Of a stretch of DNA of 64,000 nucleotides, positions 38,512-47,483 are shown piece by piece. The number at the start of each line of letters is the position of its first letter. The stretch's first letter is position 1. The notes under the pieces were generated by a model. That model had not been told where the DNA came from. It was given only the letters and a program-made list of their open reading frames with translations, and made no database searches. Made by a program: the position numbers and the translations under genes. Source of the stretch: Pseudomonas sp. L5B5 (GTDB lineage: Bacteria; Pseudomonadota; Gammaproteobacteria; Pseudomonadales; Pseudomonadaceae); assembly GCF_020520285.1 (NCBI RefSeq), contig NZ_CP084742.1, positions 62,001 to 126,000 of the forward strand. The letters are read 5' to 3'.

Positions 38512-39425
38512 AGCGTGGCGCGACTCAGTTCGAGGTAGCGTGCCATCCGGTCCGCGCAATGCTCCACCAGGCACTGGTGCAGGGCTCGCAGCGACTCGGT
38601 GATTTGCGAACGGTGGGACACCACCAGGTTCAGTGGTACCGCGTCGGCCTGCCAGCCGGGGAGCAGGGGCAGCAGGCGCCCGGCGAGCAGGTCCTCGACC
38701 ACGTTCAGCAGCGGCAGGTAGACCACGCCGTGGCCGGCCACCGCCCAGCGCCGCGCGGCATCGCCGTCGTCGCAGCAGAAGTGCCCCTGGACCCGCACAT
38801 CCTCGACCTGGCCCGAGGCGTGGAAGCGCCAGCGGCTCTCCGGCCGACCGATGCTGTGGCAGATGATGCACTCGTGTTCGCCAAGCTGTTCCGGTGATTC
38901 GGGCGCGCCATGTACAGCCAGGTAGCCGGGCGCGGCGCAGGCGATGAAGTGGTGCTGCTTGAGCACCGGCAGCTCCACCAGGTCCAGCGCCAGGCTCTTG
39001 CCATAGCGCAGCGCCGCGTCGAAGCGGCCCTTGAGCAGGTCCTCTTCCTTGTCGCTCAGGGCCAGCTTGATATATAGGCGCGGTCGTTGCTGCTTGAGCC
39101 GGGCGAGCAGGTCCAGCAGCAGGTTGCGCCCCAGGTCGGAAGACACTGTCAGTTCGAGCATGCCGTCGTCGTGGGTCAACGAGCGCTTGCCGTTGGCCAG
39201 GATCTTCAGGGCGTGCTGCGCGCTTTCCAGGTAGCGCACGCCCTCGGGGGTGAGCTTCAAGGTGCGGGTGGAGCGGGTGAACAGGCGCACGCCGAGACGG
39301 TTTTCCAGGCGCTTGAGCGCCAGGCTGGCGGCGGCGGGGGTGATCGACATGATGCGCGCGGCGGGGGACAGGCCCTGCAGTTCGGCTATCAGCACGAACA
39401 GTTCCAGGTCGGCGAGGTTAGGCAT
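38508..39425 (-). CDS. fitG: LysR-type activator FitG
   Basis: 305-residue LysR-family regulator, an activator of the fit toxin genes in the characterised clusters. The N-terminal helix-turn-helix is LADLELFVLIAELQGLSPAA followed by RIMSITPAAASLALKRLENR; the ligand-binding domain follows from ~90 (LTVSSDLGRNLLLDLLARL). It is downstream of fitH by 20 bp on the same strand and convergent with fitF. No strong Shine-Dalgarno precedes the ATG at 39425, which may keep its level low or couple it to fitH. The tandem repeats before fitA are a possible target. Confidence 0.9.
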   Translation of the reverse strand: MPNLADLELFVLIAELQGLSPAARIMSITPAAASLALKRLENRLGVRLFTRSTRTLKLTPEGVRYLESAQHALKILANGKRSLTHDDGMLELTVSSDLGRNLLLDLLARLKQQRPRLYIKLALSDKEEDLLKGRFDAALRYGKSLALDLVELPVLKQHHFIACAAPGYLAVHGAPESPEQLGEHECIICHSIGRPESRWRFHASGQVEDVRVQGHFCCDDGDAARRWAVAGHGVVYLPLLNVVEDLLAGRLLPLLPGWQADAVPLNLVVSHRSQITESLRALHQCLVEHCADRMARYLELSRATL

Positions 39426-39445
39426 GGGCGAGGTTCACTGTCCGT

Positions 39446-40423
39446 TCAAAGGCCGAAAAAGGTCCGTGACGAACTCAGCAAGGCCGCCGAGAGCGAATCC
39501 GGGTCGCAGGCCAGGCACTGCTCGAATCCCGGCTGTGCATGCATGCGCATCATGGCCCGGGCGTGCCGGCCGGCAAGGTCGCCGCCGGGTTGCAACAGGC
39601 CTAGGTGGTAGTCCAGTGCCAGGGCGAACAAGCGGGCCGAGCGCGGCAGGGCCTCCAGGGCGGCCGTCGTGGCCTCGTCCTGGAACAGCACCTGGGCATG
39701 GGTGATTTTCCAGGCGAGGTTGAGCAGGCGGTCTTCCGGATCGGCGTGGGCGAGGATTTCCTCGATCAGCACCCGACTGTGGGCGAGGGCCTGGCCGATG
39801 GCGGCACCGGGTTGGTTGAGGCCCATCAGGGCCAGGCAGGCGGCGCCGCGAAACGCCACGGGGTCGCCCTGGATCACGCTGCCGTCGAGCAGGATCGACA
39901 GGGTGTCGAGCAATGCCTCGAAGCGGATTCGCGGGTTGCCGGCCAGTTGCAGGGCCAGGGCACCGATGAAACCGTCGCGCATGTCGCTGCCGGCCGAGGG
40001 TTCGGCCGCCGGTTGCGGGCTGTGCAGGGGCTTGTCGCGATAACCCAGCTGCGTCGCCACCCGAGCCAGCACCACCGGTGGCGAAATCGGCTTGGCGATG
40101 TAGTCGGCGGCGCCGAGCAGCAGGCCCAGGCGCTCGTCTTCGACGCTGCTGCGCGAGGTCAGGAAAATCACCGGGATGGCCGCCGTCGCCGGATGGCTCT
40201 TGAGCTCGCTCAGGACCTGGAAACCGTCCATCTCGGGCATCAGGATGTCGAGGATGATCAAGTCGGGGCTGGCGCTGCGGGCCAGGGCCAGGCCGCGCTC
40301 GCTGTTCTTGGCCAGCAGCACTTCATATTCGGCCGTCAGGGTTCTGGAGAGCACGATCAACGACTGCGGGTCGTCGTCGATCGCCAGGAGGGTATAGGGC
40401 TTGGGGACGTGCTCTGCGGGCAT
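39446..40423 (-). CDS. fitH: Response regulator FitH
   Basis: 325-residue protein with an N-terminal receiver domain: acidic pocket AIDDDPQS, phospho-acceptor D59 in LIILDILMPEMDG, and the conserved TS and K positions in FLTSRSS and YIAKPIS. An alpha-helical C-terminal region (~150-325) has no DNA-binding domain that I recognise, so it may act by protein contact. In studied fit clusters FitH represses toxin genes and is relieved by FitF. It is the first gene of the fitH-fitG pair; its promoter should lie in the 78 bp before 40423. Confidence 0.88.
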   Translation of the reverse strand: MPAEHVPKPYTLLAIDDDPQSLIVLSRTLTAEYEVLLAKNSERGLALARSASPDLIILDILMPEMDGFQVLSELKSHPATAAIPVIFLTSRSSVEDERLGLLLGAADYIAKPISPPVVLARVATQLGYRDKPLHSPQPAAEPSAGSDMRDGFIGALALQLAGNPRIRFEALLDTLSILLDGSVIQGDPVAFRGAACLALMGLNQPGAAIGQALAHSRVLIEEILAHADPEDRLLNLAWKITHAQVLFQDEATTAALEALPRSARLFALALDYHLGLLQPGGDLAGRHARAMMRMHAQPGFEQCLACDPDSLSAALLSSSRTFFGL

Positions 40424-40501
40424 GACGGGGCGCCTGAACGAGATAGGGCGGCAGTCTATCTTATTTGACCGGCCGGTCGCGTCGCTGCATTGCCGCAGGG
40501 A

Positions 40502-41578
40502 TCATGGGTGAAAACTGTAGCGATCCTTGCCCGCATGCTTGGACTGGTACAGCGCCTGGTCGGCCTTGGCCAGGGCCTGGTTCAGGCTGTCGCCGTCCTC
40601 GATTCGGGCCAGGCCGATGCTGATGGTCGCCGCAGGCCGGGTCGGTTGTTCGCGCACCACCTGGCACAGGCGTGCTGCCAGGGCTTCGACCTCCTCGCGG
40701 GCTACATGGGCCAGATAGATGGCGAACTCTTCGCCGCCCAGGCGCGCATAGTCGAAATCCACCATCACCCCCTTGATGTCGGTGGCGATGCGCTTGAGTA
40801 CGTCGTCACCGATTTCGTGCCCGTATGCATCGTTGACCTTCTTGAAATTGTCGATGTCGACCATCGCCAGGTAATGCTCGTGCTCCCGGGGCTGCGCCTT
40901 GAGGCGCCGACCAGCGCTGGCCATGAACGCGCGGCGGTTGGGGATCCCGGTCAAGGCATCGACATAGGCCTGCTCCAGCAGCAGCTTGGACATGAGGTAG
41001 TTGTACAGCCGGGCCTGGCGCAGGGTGATGAAGCTGTACAGGGTCAGCGCGGTGAGGAACAGGGCGTAGGCCAGCACGATCAGCCCCTTGAGTTCGGTGA
41101 TCGAGGTGCCGGTCATCCAGAACGGGTTGAGCACACTCCAGGTGATCACCACGGTGATGAAGAACGACCAGCGCCGCAGCGGCATCACCGAGGCACTGTA
41201 GAGAATGCTCGAGGCGCCGAGGATCAGCCACACCGGATGCAGGTCCATGGGCAGGCCTTCGATCACCAGGCGCACGGCCACCGCGATGATCAGCACGAAC
41301 AGCAGGTTGATCCACTGGAAGTGCCGGGCCCTGTGGGTGAAGGACAGGACGATGGTGGTGATGAGCAGTGAGGCCAGGAACACCATCGAGTAGAAGGTGA
41401 AGCCCTGCTGGCCGGGGAAGCTGACGATCAGGTCGAAGGTCAGCCAGATGCTCAGGCTGGCCATGTAGGTCAGGATGCAGAAGCCGTGCAGGCGTTCGAA
41501 GTCGTGCTGGGCGAACTCGTTCTTCAGGGCTGCCGGAGCGGCCTGCTTGAGTACCTGTTCTTCAAGGGTCCTGAGCAT
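40502..41578 (-). CDS. Membrane GGDEF diguanylate cyclase
   Basis: 358-residue inner-membrane protein predicted to make cyclic di-GMP from two GTP. Five or six N-terminal hydrophobic segments (~30-190; LLITTIVLSFTHR, INLLFVLIIAVAVRLVI) precede a GGDEF domain with the intact active-site motif RLGGEEFAIYLA and the usual DALTGIPNRRAF opening. The start is ATG 41578 (MLRTLEEQVLK) with CAGGA eight bases upstream; the longer upstream frame is unsupported. It is in tandem with fitH, 78 bp apart, but nothing shows a functional link. Confidence 0.88.
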   Translation of the reverse strand: MLRTLEEQVLKQAAPAALKNEFAQHDFERLHGFCILTYMASLSIWLTFDLIVSFPGQQGFTFYSMVFLASLLITTIVLSFTHRARHFQWINLLFVLIIAVAVRLVIEGLPMDLHPVWLILGASSILYSASVMPLRRWSFFITVVITWSVLNPFWMTGTSITELKGLIVLAYALFLTALTLYSFITLRQARLYNYLMSKLLLEQAYVDALTGIPNRRAFMASAGRRLKAQPREHEHYLAMVDIDNFKKVNDAYGHEIGDDVLKRIATDIKGVMVDFDYARLGGEEFAIYLAHVAREEVEALAARLCQVVREQPTRPAATISIGLARIEDGDSLNQALAKADQALYQSKHAGKDRYSFHP

Positions 41579-41782
41579 CGTCGGTCCTGCAGGTGAGCAA
41601 AGGCGTGCGTGGCGCCCGGCTCCATGGAGGGTAGTGCAGGGAGCATACCGCCGTGGCGCGACAGCCGGCCGACCGCGTATCGGGCATGGCCGGCCCGGCG
41701 CAAAACGGTGGCCCCTGGGCACTGGCCTGGCGCCAGGCGGCATGGACGCGATCCCCGCAGCGCAGGGTGGTGGCCAGGGGCT

Positions 41783-42979
41783 TCAGGCCGTAGAGGGGGC
41801 AGGCAAAGGCGTCGGCAAGGTCCAGGTGCGTGCGGGGTCACCTGTGGCATGAGCCTCCAGCCAGGCGCTCAAGCGGCGGGCAATGCGTTCGCTGGCGTGG
41901 CCGTCGCCATAGGGGCTGTGGACCCGGCTCATGCGTGCATGTACTTGCGGGTCGTCCAGCAGTTCGCTGGCATGGCGCAGGATGCGCTCCCGGTCAGTAC
42001 CCACCAGCAGCATGGTGCCGCTTTCGAGCGCTGCCGGGCGCTCGGTGACGTCACGCAACACCAGCAGCGGTTTGCCAATGGCCGGGGCTTCTTCCTGGAC
42101 GCCGCCCGAGTCGCTGAGGATGAAATACGCGCGCCCCATCAGCCAGACAAAATGCTGATAGTCCTGGGGGGCGACCAGGTAGATGTTGGGTTTGTCCGAG
42201 AGCAGGCCGTACACCGCGCTCTGGACCTGGGGATTGAGGTGCACCGGGTAGACGAACTGGACATCGGGGTAACGTTGTCCCAGTTCTGCCAGGGCTTCGC
42301 AGAGCTGCTGGAAGCCACGACCGAAGTTTTCCCGTCGGTGGCCGGTGACCAGCACCATGCGCCGGTTGTCATCGAGTGCCGCCAGGGGCGAGGTGGCGTC
42401 GGGCCGCCAATGCAGGTTCGCCTGGTGGTCGCGCATCCATAACAGCGCATCGATCACCGTGTTGCCGGTGATCTCGATGCTGGCCTCAGGCACGCCTTCA
42501 CGCAGCAGGTTGGCCTCGCATGTGGCGGTGGGGGCGAAGTGCAGGTCGGCGATCACCCCGGTCAGGCGGCGGTTGGCTTCCTCGGGCCAGGGTGCCTTGA
42601 GGTTGCCGGTGCGCAGGCCGGCCTCGACGTGGCCAACGGGCAATTGGCGATTGAAGGCGGCCAGGGCGGCGATGAAGCTGGTGGTGGTGTCGCCATGCAC
42701 CAGCACCATGTCCGGTCGCAGGCGCTCGTAGGTGGCATCGAGGCTGATCAGCAATTGCTGCGAGAGGCCGTTGAGGGATTGACCCTGGGTCATCACTTGC
42801 AAGTCTTCGTCGACTTCGAGCTCGAACGAGTCGAGCACTTGCTTGAGCATTTCTCGATGTTGCCCGGTGGAGCAGATGTGCAGCTTCAGACTGGGCCATT
42901 GACGCAGAACCCGGGCCAGTGGCGCCATCTTGATTGCCTCTGGGCGTGTTCCGAATACCATCATGACGTTGAAAGGCAT
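41783..42979 (-). CDS. wecB: UDP-N-acetylglucosamine 2-epimerase (non-hydrolysing)
   Basis: 398-residue cytoplasmic enzyme converting UDP-GlcNAc to UDP-ManNAc for surface polysaccharide (enterobacterial common antigen or O-antigen type) synthesis. Family motifs: MMVFGTRPEAIKMAPL at the N-terminus, HVEAGLRTGN, VTGHRRENFG and SDSGGVQEEA. The ATG at 42979 has a near-perfect AAGGAGG seven bases upstream; the reading frame extends further upstream only by chance. No other polysaccharide genes are adjacent, so it appears as an orphan here. Confidence 0.92.
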   Translation of the reverse strand: MPFNVMMVFGTRPEAIKMAPLARVLRQWPSLKLHICSTGQHREMLKQVLDSFELEVDEDLQVMTQGQSLNGLSQQLLISLDATYERLRPDMVLVHGDTTTSFIAALAAFNRQLPVGHVEAGLRTGNLKAPWPEEANRRLTGVIADLHFAPTATCEANLLREGVPEASIEITGNTVIDALLWMRDHQANLHWRPDATSPLAALDDNRRMVLVTGHRRENFGRGFQQLCEALAELGQRYPDVQFVYPVHLNPQVQSAVYGLLSDKPNIYLVAPQDYQHFVWLMGRAYFILSDSGGVQEEAPAIGKPLLVLRDVTERPAALESGTMLLVGTDRERILRHASELLDDPQVHARMSRVHSPYGDGHASERIARRLSAWLEAHATGDPARTWTLPTPLPAPSTA

Positions 42980-43275
42980 TGACCCCTCCTTGGGTGGGAA
43001 TGCAACCGAATCGGCCCCTGAATGAAAGCAGCGGGGCCCCGTCTTGTCCAACCCCAGCGCAGAACTTGTGGAATCGCTGACGCGCGTGGTTACGGCTGGA
43101 GAGTCAAACTTCCATTGTTTTTTCGTCATAAAAATGACGTTTATCGCCACTTATCGGGAGCTGGAAAATCTGCCGGGGTCTATGTGTCAATATGATGTCG
43201 CGCGCTGCTAGAATGCGCGCCAATGGCTGCTCGTCGAGCGGCTGTCAGTAAAAGTCTGTTGCGTGGGGTGGTTCC

Positions 43276-43362
43276 GTGGGGCGTGCGTTGGCGGTGTATG
43301 TAATGGGAATGGCGTTGGTCTTGACGTGTTTCGCCTGGGCGGCGTCCTCCCTGTTCCATTGA
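43276..43362 (+). CDS. Candidate small hydrophobic protein (28 residues)
   Basis: In the 486-bp interval 42980-43465 a GTG-started frame reads VGRALAVYVMGMALVLTCFA and ends WAASSLFH, i.e. a positively charged start and one membrane-spanning stretch. GGGG lies eight bases upstream. A -10-like TAGAAT is at 43209-43214. It is divergent from wecB. Such tiny membrane proteins are common but hard to prove, and nothing else is seen in this gap. Confidence 0.25.
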   Translation: MGRALAVYVMGMALVLTCFAWAASSLFH

Positions 43363-43465
43363 GACAGCCTCATGGCGTGTCGATTCCTGACGCTTGCCGG
43401 ACGGTGAGCGCGTCAGTCATCCAGGGGCAGCGCGGCGGCCAGTGACGGCCCGGGGCGCCCCGGTA

Positions 43466-44011
43466 TCATGCGGGTCCGGCGATGATCGCCAGGGCCTGTT
43501 CCAGCATCTGCTGCATCGATCCTGAACCTTCGATACGCCCCTGGGGCCGGTCCAGCCGTGCCAGCCAGGCGAGGTGCCGCGGGCGGCTGCGCCCTTCACG
43601 GGTGCCATCGTCGTAGGAGGCGGCCCACTGGAGAAAGGCCAGGTGGCGCACGTGCATGTCGCCACCCGGCAGGATGCGTGCGCCGAAGCGTTGCTGCTCC
43701 CGCGCGCGAATGCGCGCCAGGCGCAGTGGCGTTGGTGTGTCGATGTACAGCACCCAGTCCGCCTGGGCGATGATCGTGTCGCCCCAGCCATCCATCGACC
43801 CCGAGATCACCCAGGGCTCCAGGCCCAGGGCCTGGGTGAGGCTCTGCAGGCGCCGCTCCGGTGGCCACGCCTGGTCGAAGGGCGGATCGCTGGGCTGCCA
43901 GTAGTGGTCATCGACATCGACATGGGGCACGCCCAGGTGCCGGGCGAGGGCAGTGCCCAGGGTGCTGACGCCGGCGCCCGAGGCGCCGATGAGGTAGATC
44001 TTCTGGTTCAA
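43466..44011 (-). CDS. P-loop nucleotide kinase-like protein (AAA/adenylate-kinase-like)
   Basis: 181-residue cytoplasmic protein with an N-terminal Walker A loop (KIYLIGASGAGVSTLGTALA, residues 4-23). A conserved VDVDDHYWQPSDPPF stretch and an acidic/arginine helix (RLARIRAREQQRFGARI) follow, as in small adenylate kinase-like or shikimate kinase-like ATPases of unknown substrate. The loop has Val where many kinases have Lys (GxSGxGVST rather than GKST), which may weaken nucleotide hydrolysis. It stands alone; the nearest neighbours are on the other strand. Confidence 0.7.
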   Translation of the reverse strand: MNQKIYLIGASGAGVSTLGTALARHLGVPHVDVDDHYWQPSDPPFDQAWPPERRLQSLTQALGLEPWVISGSMDGWGDTIIAQADWVLYIDTPTPLRLARIRAREQQRFGARILPGGDMHVRHLAFLQWAASYDDGTREGRSRPRHLAWLARLDRPQGRIEGSGSMQQMLEQALAIIAGPA

Positions 44012-44235
44012 GACGGTCTTCCAGGACTGCGCAGGGCGGGACAGGATGCCATCGATGCGGGGCGTTACGTTGTTTTCTTGTGAGCGGGTGCTTGGGTCCG
44101 GCGCTCCTGCGCTGTCCAGCTCAGGGCCATTGGGCTGGACCGGGGTGGGTGAGACGCAGAAGTTTGGTGCGCCTTCATGCCAGGCCTTATGCTTGCCGCC
44201 CCTTTACGAGACGAGCCTGTCCAGGGCTGGGGTCG

Positions 44236-45090
44236 ATGTCTTTCATGGAGCGAGCTGTGCACCCACCACGTTTGGCGTACCTGATGAAGCCGGCCCTGGG
44301 CGGCTTGCTGCTGGCTGGCCTGCTGTTTGGCGGCGGTTGCCAAGGCACCTCGGTGCAGACTCCCGAACAGCAGACCGCTAAACAGATGGCCAGCTTTCTT
44401 TCGAGCTTCGAGCAGGTATTGAAGCAGGGCGTGAACCGCTACAACGTTGATGATCGGGTCGGCGGCCTGGCCCTGCGGGCGGTGATCGACCGTCGCAATG
44501 CGATAGTCGGTTGCACCGCCGAGCCATTGCCTGACTACCCGTTGGAGCGCTTCCCGGACAACCGGCAGCTTGCGCCGTTGCTGGAGGGCGTCTGCTGGAA
44601 CATGGTGTTTCCCAGGGCCGGACCGCAACTGTTCTCCGGTGCTCCCGGGGGCAATCTGCAGGTGGTGCTGCCGGTGGTTTTCCCACGGCCCAAGTCGCGG
44701 CCGATGGAGGCGCAGAGGGTTCGTGCCACGGTCCGCGGGTACAACGTGCAAGAGCAGTACCTCTGGCAGCAGCTGTTCGCCCAGGAGCATATGGACAGCA
44801 TCGGCATCGCCCGATTGCGCGTTCGGGCCAATGGGCAGGAGCAAGTAGCCGATTGCCAGGTCGAACTGGCAGCCATTGACGAACGCGTGGATGACTTCAG
44901 GCAAGACCCCGATCTGCGGCAACGCCTTGAGGCGCGCTGCGCAACCCTGGATCTGCAGCAGATGTCGGTTTTCCTGGTCTCCCGGCCCGAGGGCCAGTCG
45001 TTTCTCGTCGAGCTGGAGTACACCCCCTGGAAGGTGTTGCCGTACACGCCTGGCCAGGGCCAGGACGCTGGCTCGACGCCGCTGCCGTAA
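44236..45090 (+). CDS. Probable exported lipoprotein, unknown function
   Basis: Up to 284 residues. From the ATG at 44236 the start is MSFMERAVHPPRLAYLMKPA, followed by a hydrophobic core and LLFGGGCQGTSVQ, a weak lipobox with Cys as the likely first mature residue. An ATG at 44284 would give a more compact lipoprotein signal (MKPALGGLLLAGLLFGGGC) but lacks a ribosome site. The mature part shows PLERFPDNRQLAPLLEGVCW and NLQVVLPVVFPRPK, faintly like a TonB C-terminal fold. No firm family. The gene after it starts about 70 bp downstream on the same strand. Confidence 0.6.
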   Translation: MSFMERAVHPPRLAYLMKPALGGLLLAGLLFGGGCQGTSVQTPEQQTAKQMASFLSSFEQVLKQGVNRYNVDDRVGGLALRAVIDRRNAIVGCTAEPLPDYPLERFPDNRQLAPLLEGVCWNMVFPRAGPQLFSGAPGGNLQVVLPVVFPRPKSRPMEAQRVRATVRGYNVQEQYLWQQLFAQEHMDSIGIARLRVRANGQEQVADCQVELAAIDERVDDFRQDPDLRQRLEARCATLDLQQMSVFLVSRPEGQSFLVELEYTPWKVLPYTPGQGQDAGSTPLP

Positions 45091-45159
45091 CCGCCCAGGT
45101 GGGCCGCGCAGCAGCAATGCCCTACATCTTTTGTGCAACCTACAGCGAGGTTAATTCCC

Positions 45160-45555
45160 GTGAGCAAACTGGCCTGCCGTTGCGGACATGTCATCGTCGA
45201 CCAGACCGACGGCCTGCCTTACAAGGCAGCAATCTTGCCCGATGGGCAGGAGCAAGCGTTCTTCAACGCAGCGACCCAGTTGGCCAACGACCTGCTGGTC
45301 GCCGCCGGCGCCGGCAAGGTCGATGAACTGCTGGACCGGGAATACACCCAGGGTCCTTGGCGCCCTCGACCCTGCGAGTACTTCGAGGATCGCTTGTCCA
45401 GCAGCTACCTGGCCTGCACCTCCACGGCCTATGAATGCAGCCGCTGCGGGCGATTGTGGCTGCAAAAGCCCGGCCTCGAGGTTTTTGTGTCCTTCACTCC
45501 GGACAGCGGGCACTACGAAGCGGTGTTGAGGGCCGACAAACCGCTGGCCGACTAG
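45160..45555 (+). CDS. Hypothetical cysteine-rich protein, possible zinc binding
   Basis: 131-residue cytoplasmic protein starting at GTG 45160 (VSKLACRCGHVIVDQTDGLP) with GAGG about ten bases upstream. An N-terminal CxCGH and a later ECSRCGRLW look like a split four-Cys metal site. No domain is recognised. Its stop overlaps the stop of the convergent PfpI-family gene (CTAG). It could share a transcript with the lipoprotein gene before it. Confidence 0.6.
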   Translation: MSKLACRCGHVIVDQTDGLPYKAAILPDGQEQAFFNAATQLANDLLVAAGAGKVDELLDREYTQGPWRPRPCEYFEDRLSSSYLACTSTAYECSRCGRLWLQKPGLEVFVSFTPDSGHYEAVLRADKPLAD

Positions 45556-46124
45556 CCTTGCTGGCGGTGTTGAGCCGCGTGCAGGGCGATGTAGTCCCGC
45601 AGGTTCTGGTCGTCGATACCCAAGGTGCGCAGGATCTGTTCCATGAAACTCACCGGGGCGCTGCCCGGCGCGGTGACCACCCGCTGGTCGGCCACGGCAT
45701 GGGGCACATCCTGGTAATGCGCGGCACCACCGTAGTTCACCGCCAGCAGGTTGGCCGCCGAATTCGAGGTGTGCTTCAGGCGATCGAGGATCCCGGCCTG
45801 GGCCATGACACGAGTCCCATCGCAGATCCCGGCGAGCACGATGCCTCGTCCATGGGCCTGGCGCAGCAGGTCGTCGATCACCGGTGCCTGGCTGCTCTGC
45901 CAGAGAGTGCCGCCGCAGATCATCAGGAGATCGAGTTGCCCCAGGTCGATGTCTTCCAGCGCCAGGTCAGGCATCACCCGCATGCCGCCCATGGAGGTGA
46001 CGTTCGCTCCACCGGGGCTGGCGTAGCGGCACTCGAAACCGTAGTAGGCCCTGGCGGTGGCGTTGATCAGGGTGGTTTCCCAATCGGCGAAGTCTTCGGT
46101 GACCAGGGTGATGGCGCGAGGCAT
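45552..46124 (-). CDS. DJ-1/PfpI-family protein
   Basis: 190-residue class-I glutamine-amidotransferase-like protein. The nucleophile-elbow cysteine is C101 in LAGICDGTRVMAQAG, with the opening MPRAITLVTEDFADWE and the MICGGTLWQ loop typical of the family. Members include proteases, glyoxalases and chaperones, so the activity is open. The ATG at 46124 has AAGGA seven bases upstream; a longer frame to 46232 has no support. Confidence 0.8.
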   Translation of the reverse strand: MPRAITLVTEDFADWETTLINATARAYYGFECRYASPGGANVTSMGGMRVMPDLALEDIDLGQLDLLMICGGTLWQSSQAPVIDDLLRQAHGRGIVLAGICDGTRVMAQAGILDRLKHTSNSAANLLAVNYGGAAHYQDVPHAVADQRVVTAPGSAPVSFMEQILRTLGIDDQNLRDYIALHAAQHRQQG

Positions 46125-46354
46125 GGGCAATCCTTGCAGGAGTGGATGGAGAGTGAGGGGTATCAGGGGCGCTCGCAACAGAGGGCGGTCGACCTGCGAT
46201 GCTCCTGCATTCTCCGGCAGTTGATCTAGCATTCAAAGCAGTGAGTGGGCGTATCGTCATCAACGCTCGCCGGGCGCTTGCAGGCCTGGGGTCGTAGGGC
46301 AGACGTTGATCGGGTCGATCGCTGGCAGGGCTTGTCTGGCCAAGGAGGCACTGA

Positions 46355-47323
46355 ATGGGCGAAGGGTCTGCAACTGAGCCTGGAATCGACGAAAAGCTCG
46401 AGCGGTATGTCGAGCGCGCTGTCGAGCAGATGACGCTGGATGCCATAAGGGACGCTGCGACGCGCTCCTTTCCGGTCAAGAAGGAGCGATATCGGGAGCA
46501 GTTGATCAAGTATCTGCTGGGGCCTGTCGCCGTGGGCACGCTGATTGCCGGCGCCTTTTCCTTCTTCGCATCCCTCACGGTCTCCCGGATCCAGGATGAC
46601 CAGCAAAAGCGACAACTGCGCCATGCCGAAAACATCGGCGTCTATATCAAGTACAAGCAGGCTCATCGAGCGCGCCTGCTGCAAGGCAGCATGTTGGGCT
46701 CCTCGTTGAGCTGGGGGTTCACCACTGACATGGTGAATGAACGCAAGCGCAATTATGACGCTGCCTTTCTGAAAACCAACGAGATCTTCCCCGATGCCCG
46801 GGACTACCTGGGGCGAGCGGTGGTGCCTGCCGGCCTGGATAGCAAGGAAACCTTCCGCAACACCATCGAAAAGCTGCGGGATGTCACCGTTGTCCACGAC
46901 CTTGCGCTGACCGCCGCTTATTCGGTCAGGAACGACTGGGACCAGGCGATCTGGCCCGACCGATTGAGGCAGGACCCGCAGCTGAGCCTGTACCGGTTGA
47001 AAAGGGAGCGCGATTGCAAGGTCAGCAATACCTTGAAGCAGTACAGTTTTCGCCAGGAGAAATACAACACGACGGCCCTGAAGAACATCTACACCTACTG
47101 TTCCGATGTGGTCTTCAGGAAGCTGGATGAGGCGATCTCCAGGGAAATCTCCACTGCGCCCGACGTATTCGCGGCCTGGCAGAAAGAGACCAATGATGAA
47201 GTCGGCAAAGCCTGCTCTCTGGAAGCGGCCAAGGTGACCCGGGACGTGACCGACGACTGCAGCAAGTTGGCCGCAGAACCCGCGGCACCGGGTGTGAGCG
47301 CTTTCCAGGCCAAGGGTATGTAG
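46355..47323 (+). CDS. Single-span membrane protein of unknown function
   Basis: 322-residue protein starting at ATG 46355 with an excellent AAGGAGG six bases upstream. A charged N-terminal region (~1-48) is followed by one membrane span (LLGPVAVGTLIAGAFSFFAS), then a long, mainly helical domain rich in Lys, Arg and Asp with several Cys (RDCKVS, YTYCSDVVF, ACSLEA, DDCSKLA). No family is recognised. Its base composition is visibly less G+C-rich than its neighbours, hinting at acquired DNA. It is alone on its transcript. Confidence 0.65.
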   Translation: MGEGSATEPGIDEKLERYVERAVEQMTLDAIRDAATRSFPVKKERYREQLIKYLLGPVAVGTLIAGAFSFFASLTVSRIQDDQQKRQLRHAENIGVYIKYKQAHRARLLQGSMLGSSLSWGFTTDMVNERKRNYDAAFLKTNEIFPDARDYLGRAVVPAGLDSKETFRNTIEKLRDVTVVHDLALTAAYSVRNDWDQAIWPDRLRQDPQLSLYRLKRERDCKVSNTLKQYSFRQEKYNTTALKNIYTYCSDVVFRKLDEAISREISTAPDVFAAWQKETNDEVGKACSLEAAKVTRDVTDDCSKLAAEPAAPGVSAFQAKGM

Positions 47324-47434
47324 GGCCGGCTCCGGGCGCCGAGGTGAAAAAAATTGCTGGCGGGTATTTACACGGAGCCTTGATCTCATCACCATACGCG
47401 CCGTCTAAGTTTCGCTGCTGACCAGACAATTCCA

Positions 47435-47459
47435 GCCACCAAAAGGGTGGTTGTTTTGT
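47435..47459 (+). terminator. Weak intrinsic terminator before rtcB
   Basis: GCCACC and GGTGGT form a short stem around an A-rich loop, followed by TGTTTTG. It sits 112 bp after the unknown membrane gene and 25 bp before the RtcB start. It could end the upstream transcript or attenuate rtcB. Confidence 0.4.
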
Positions 47460-47483
47460 TGCGTCCAAGAAAAGCAGTCGAAT

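Noticed and set aside
35410..38871. 1,153-residue antisense frame over fitF
   Set aside because: Shadow of the hybrid kinase; no recognisable motif.
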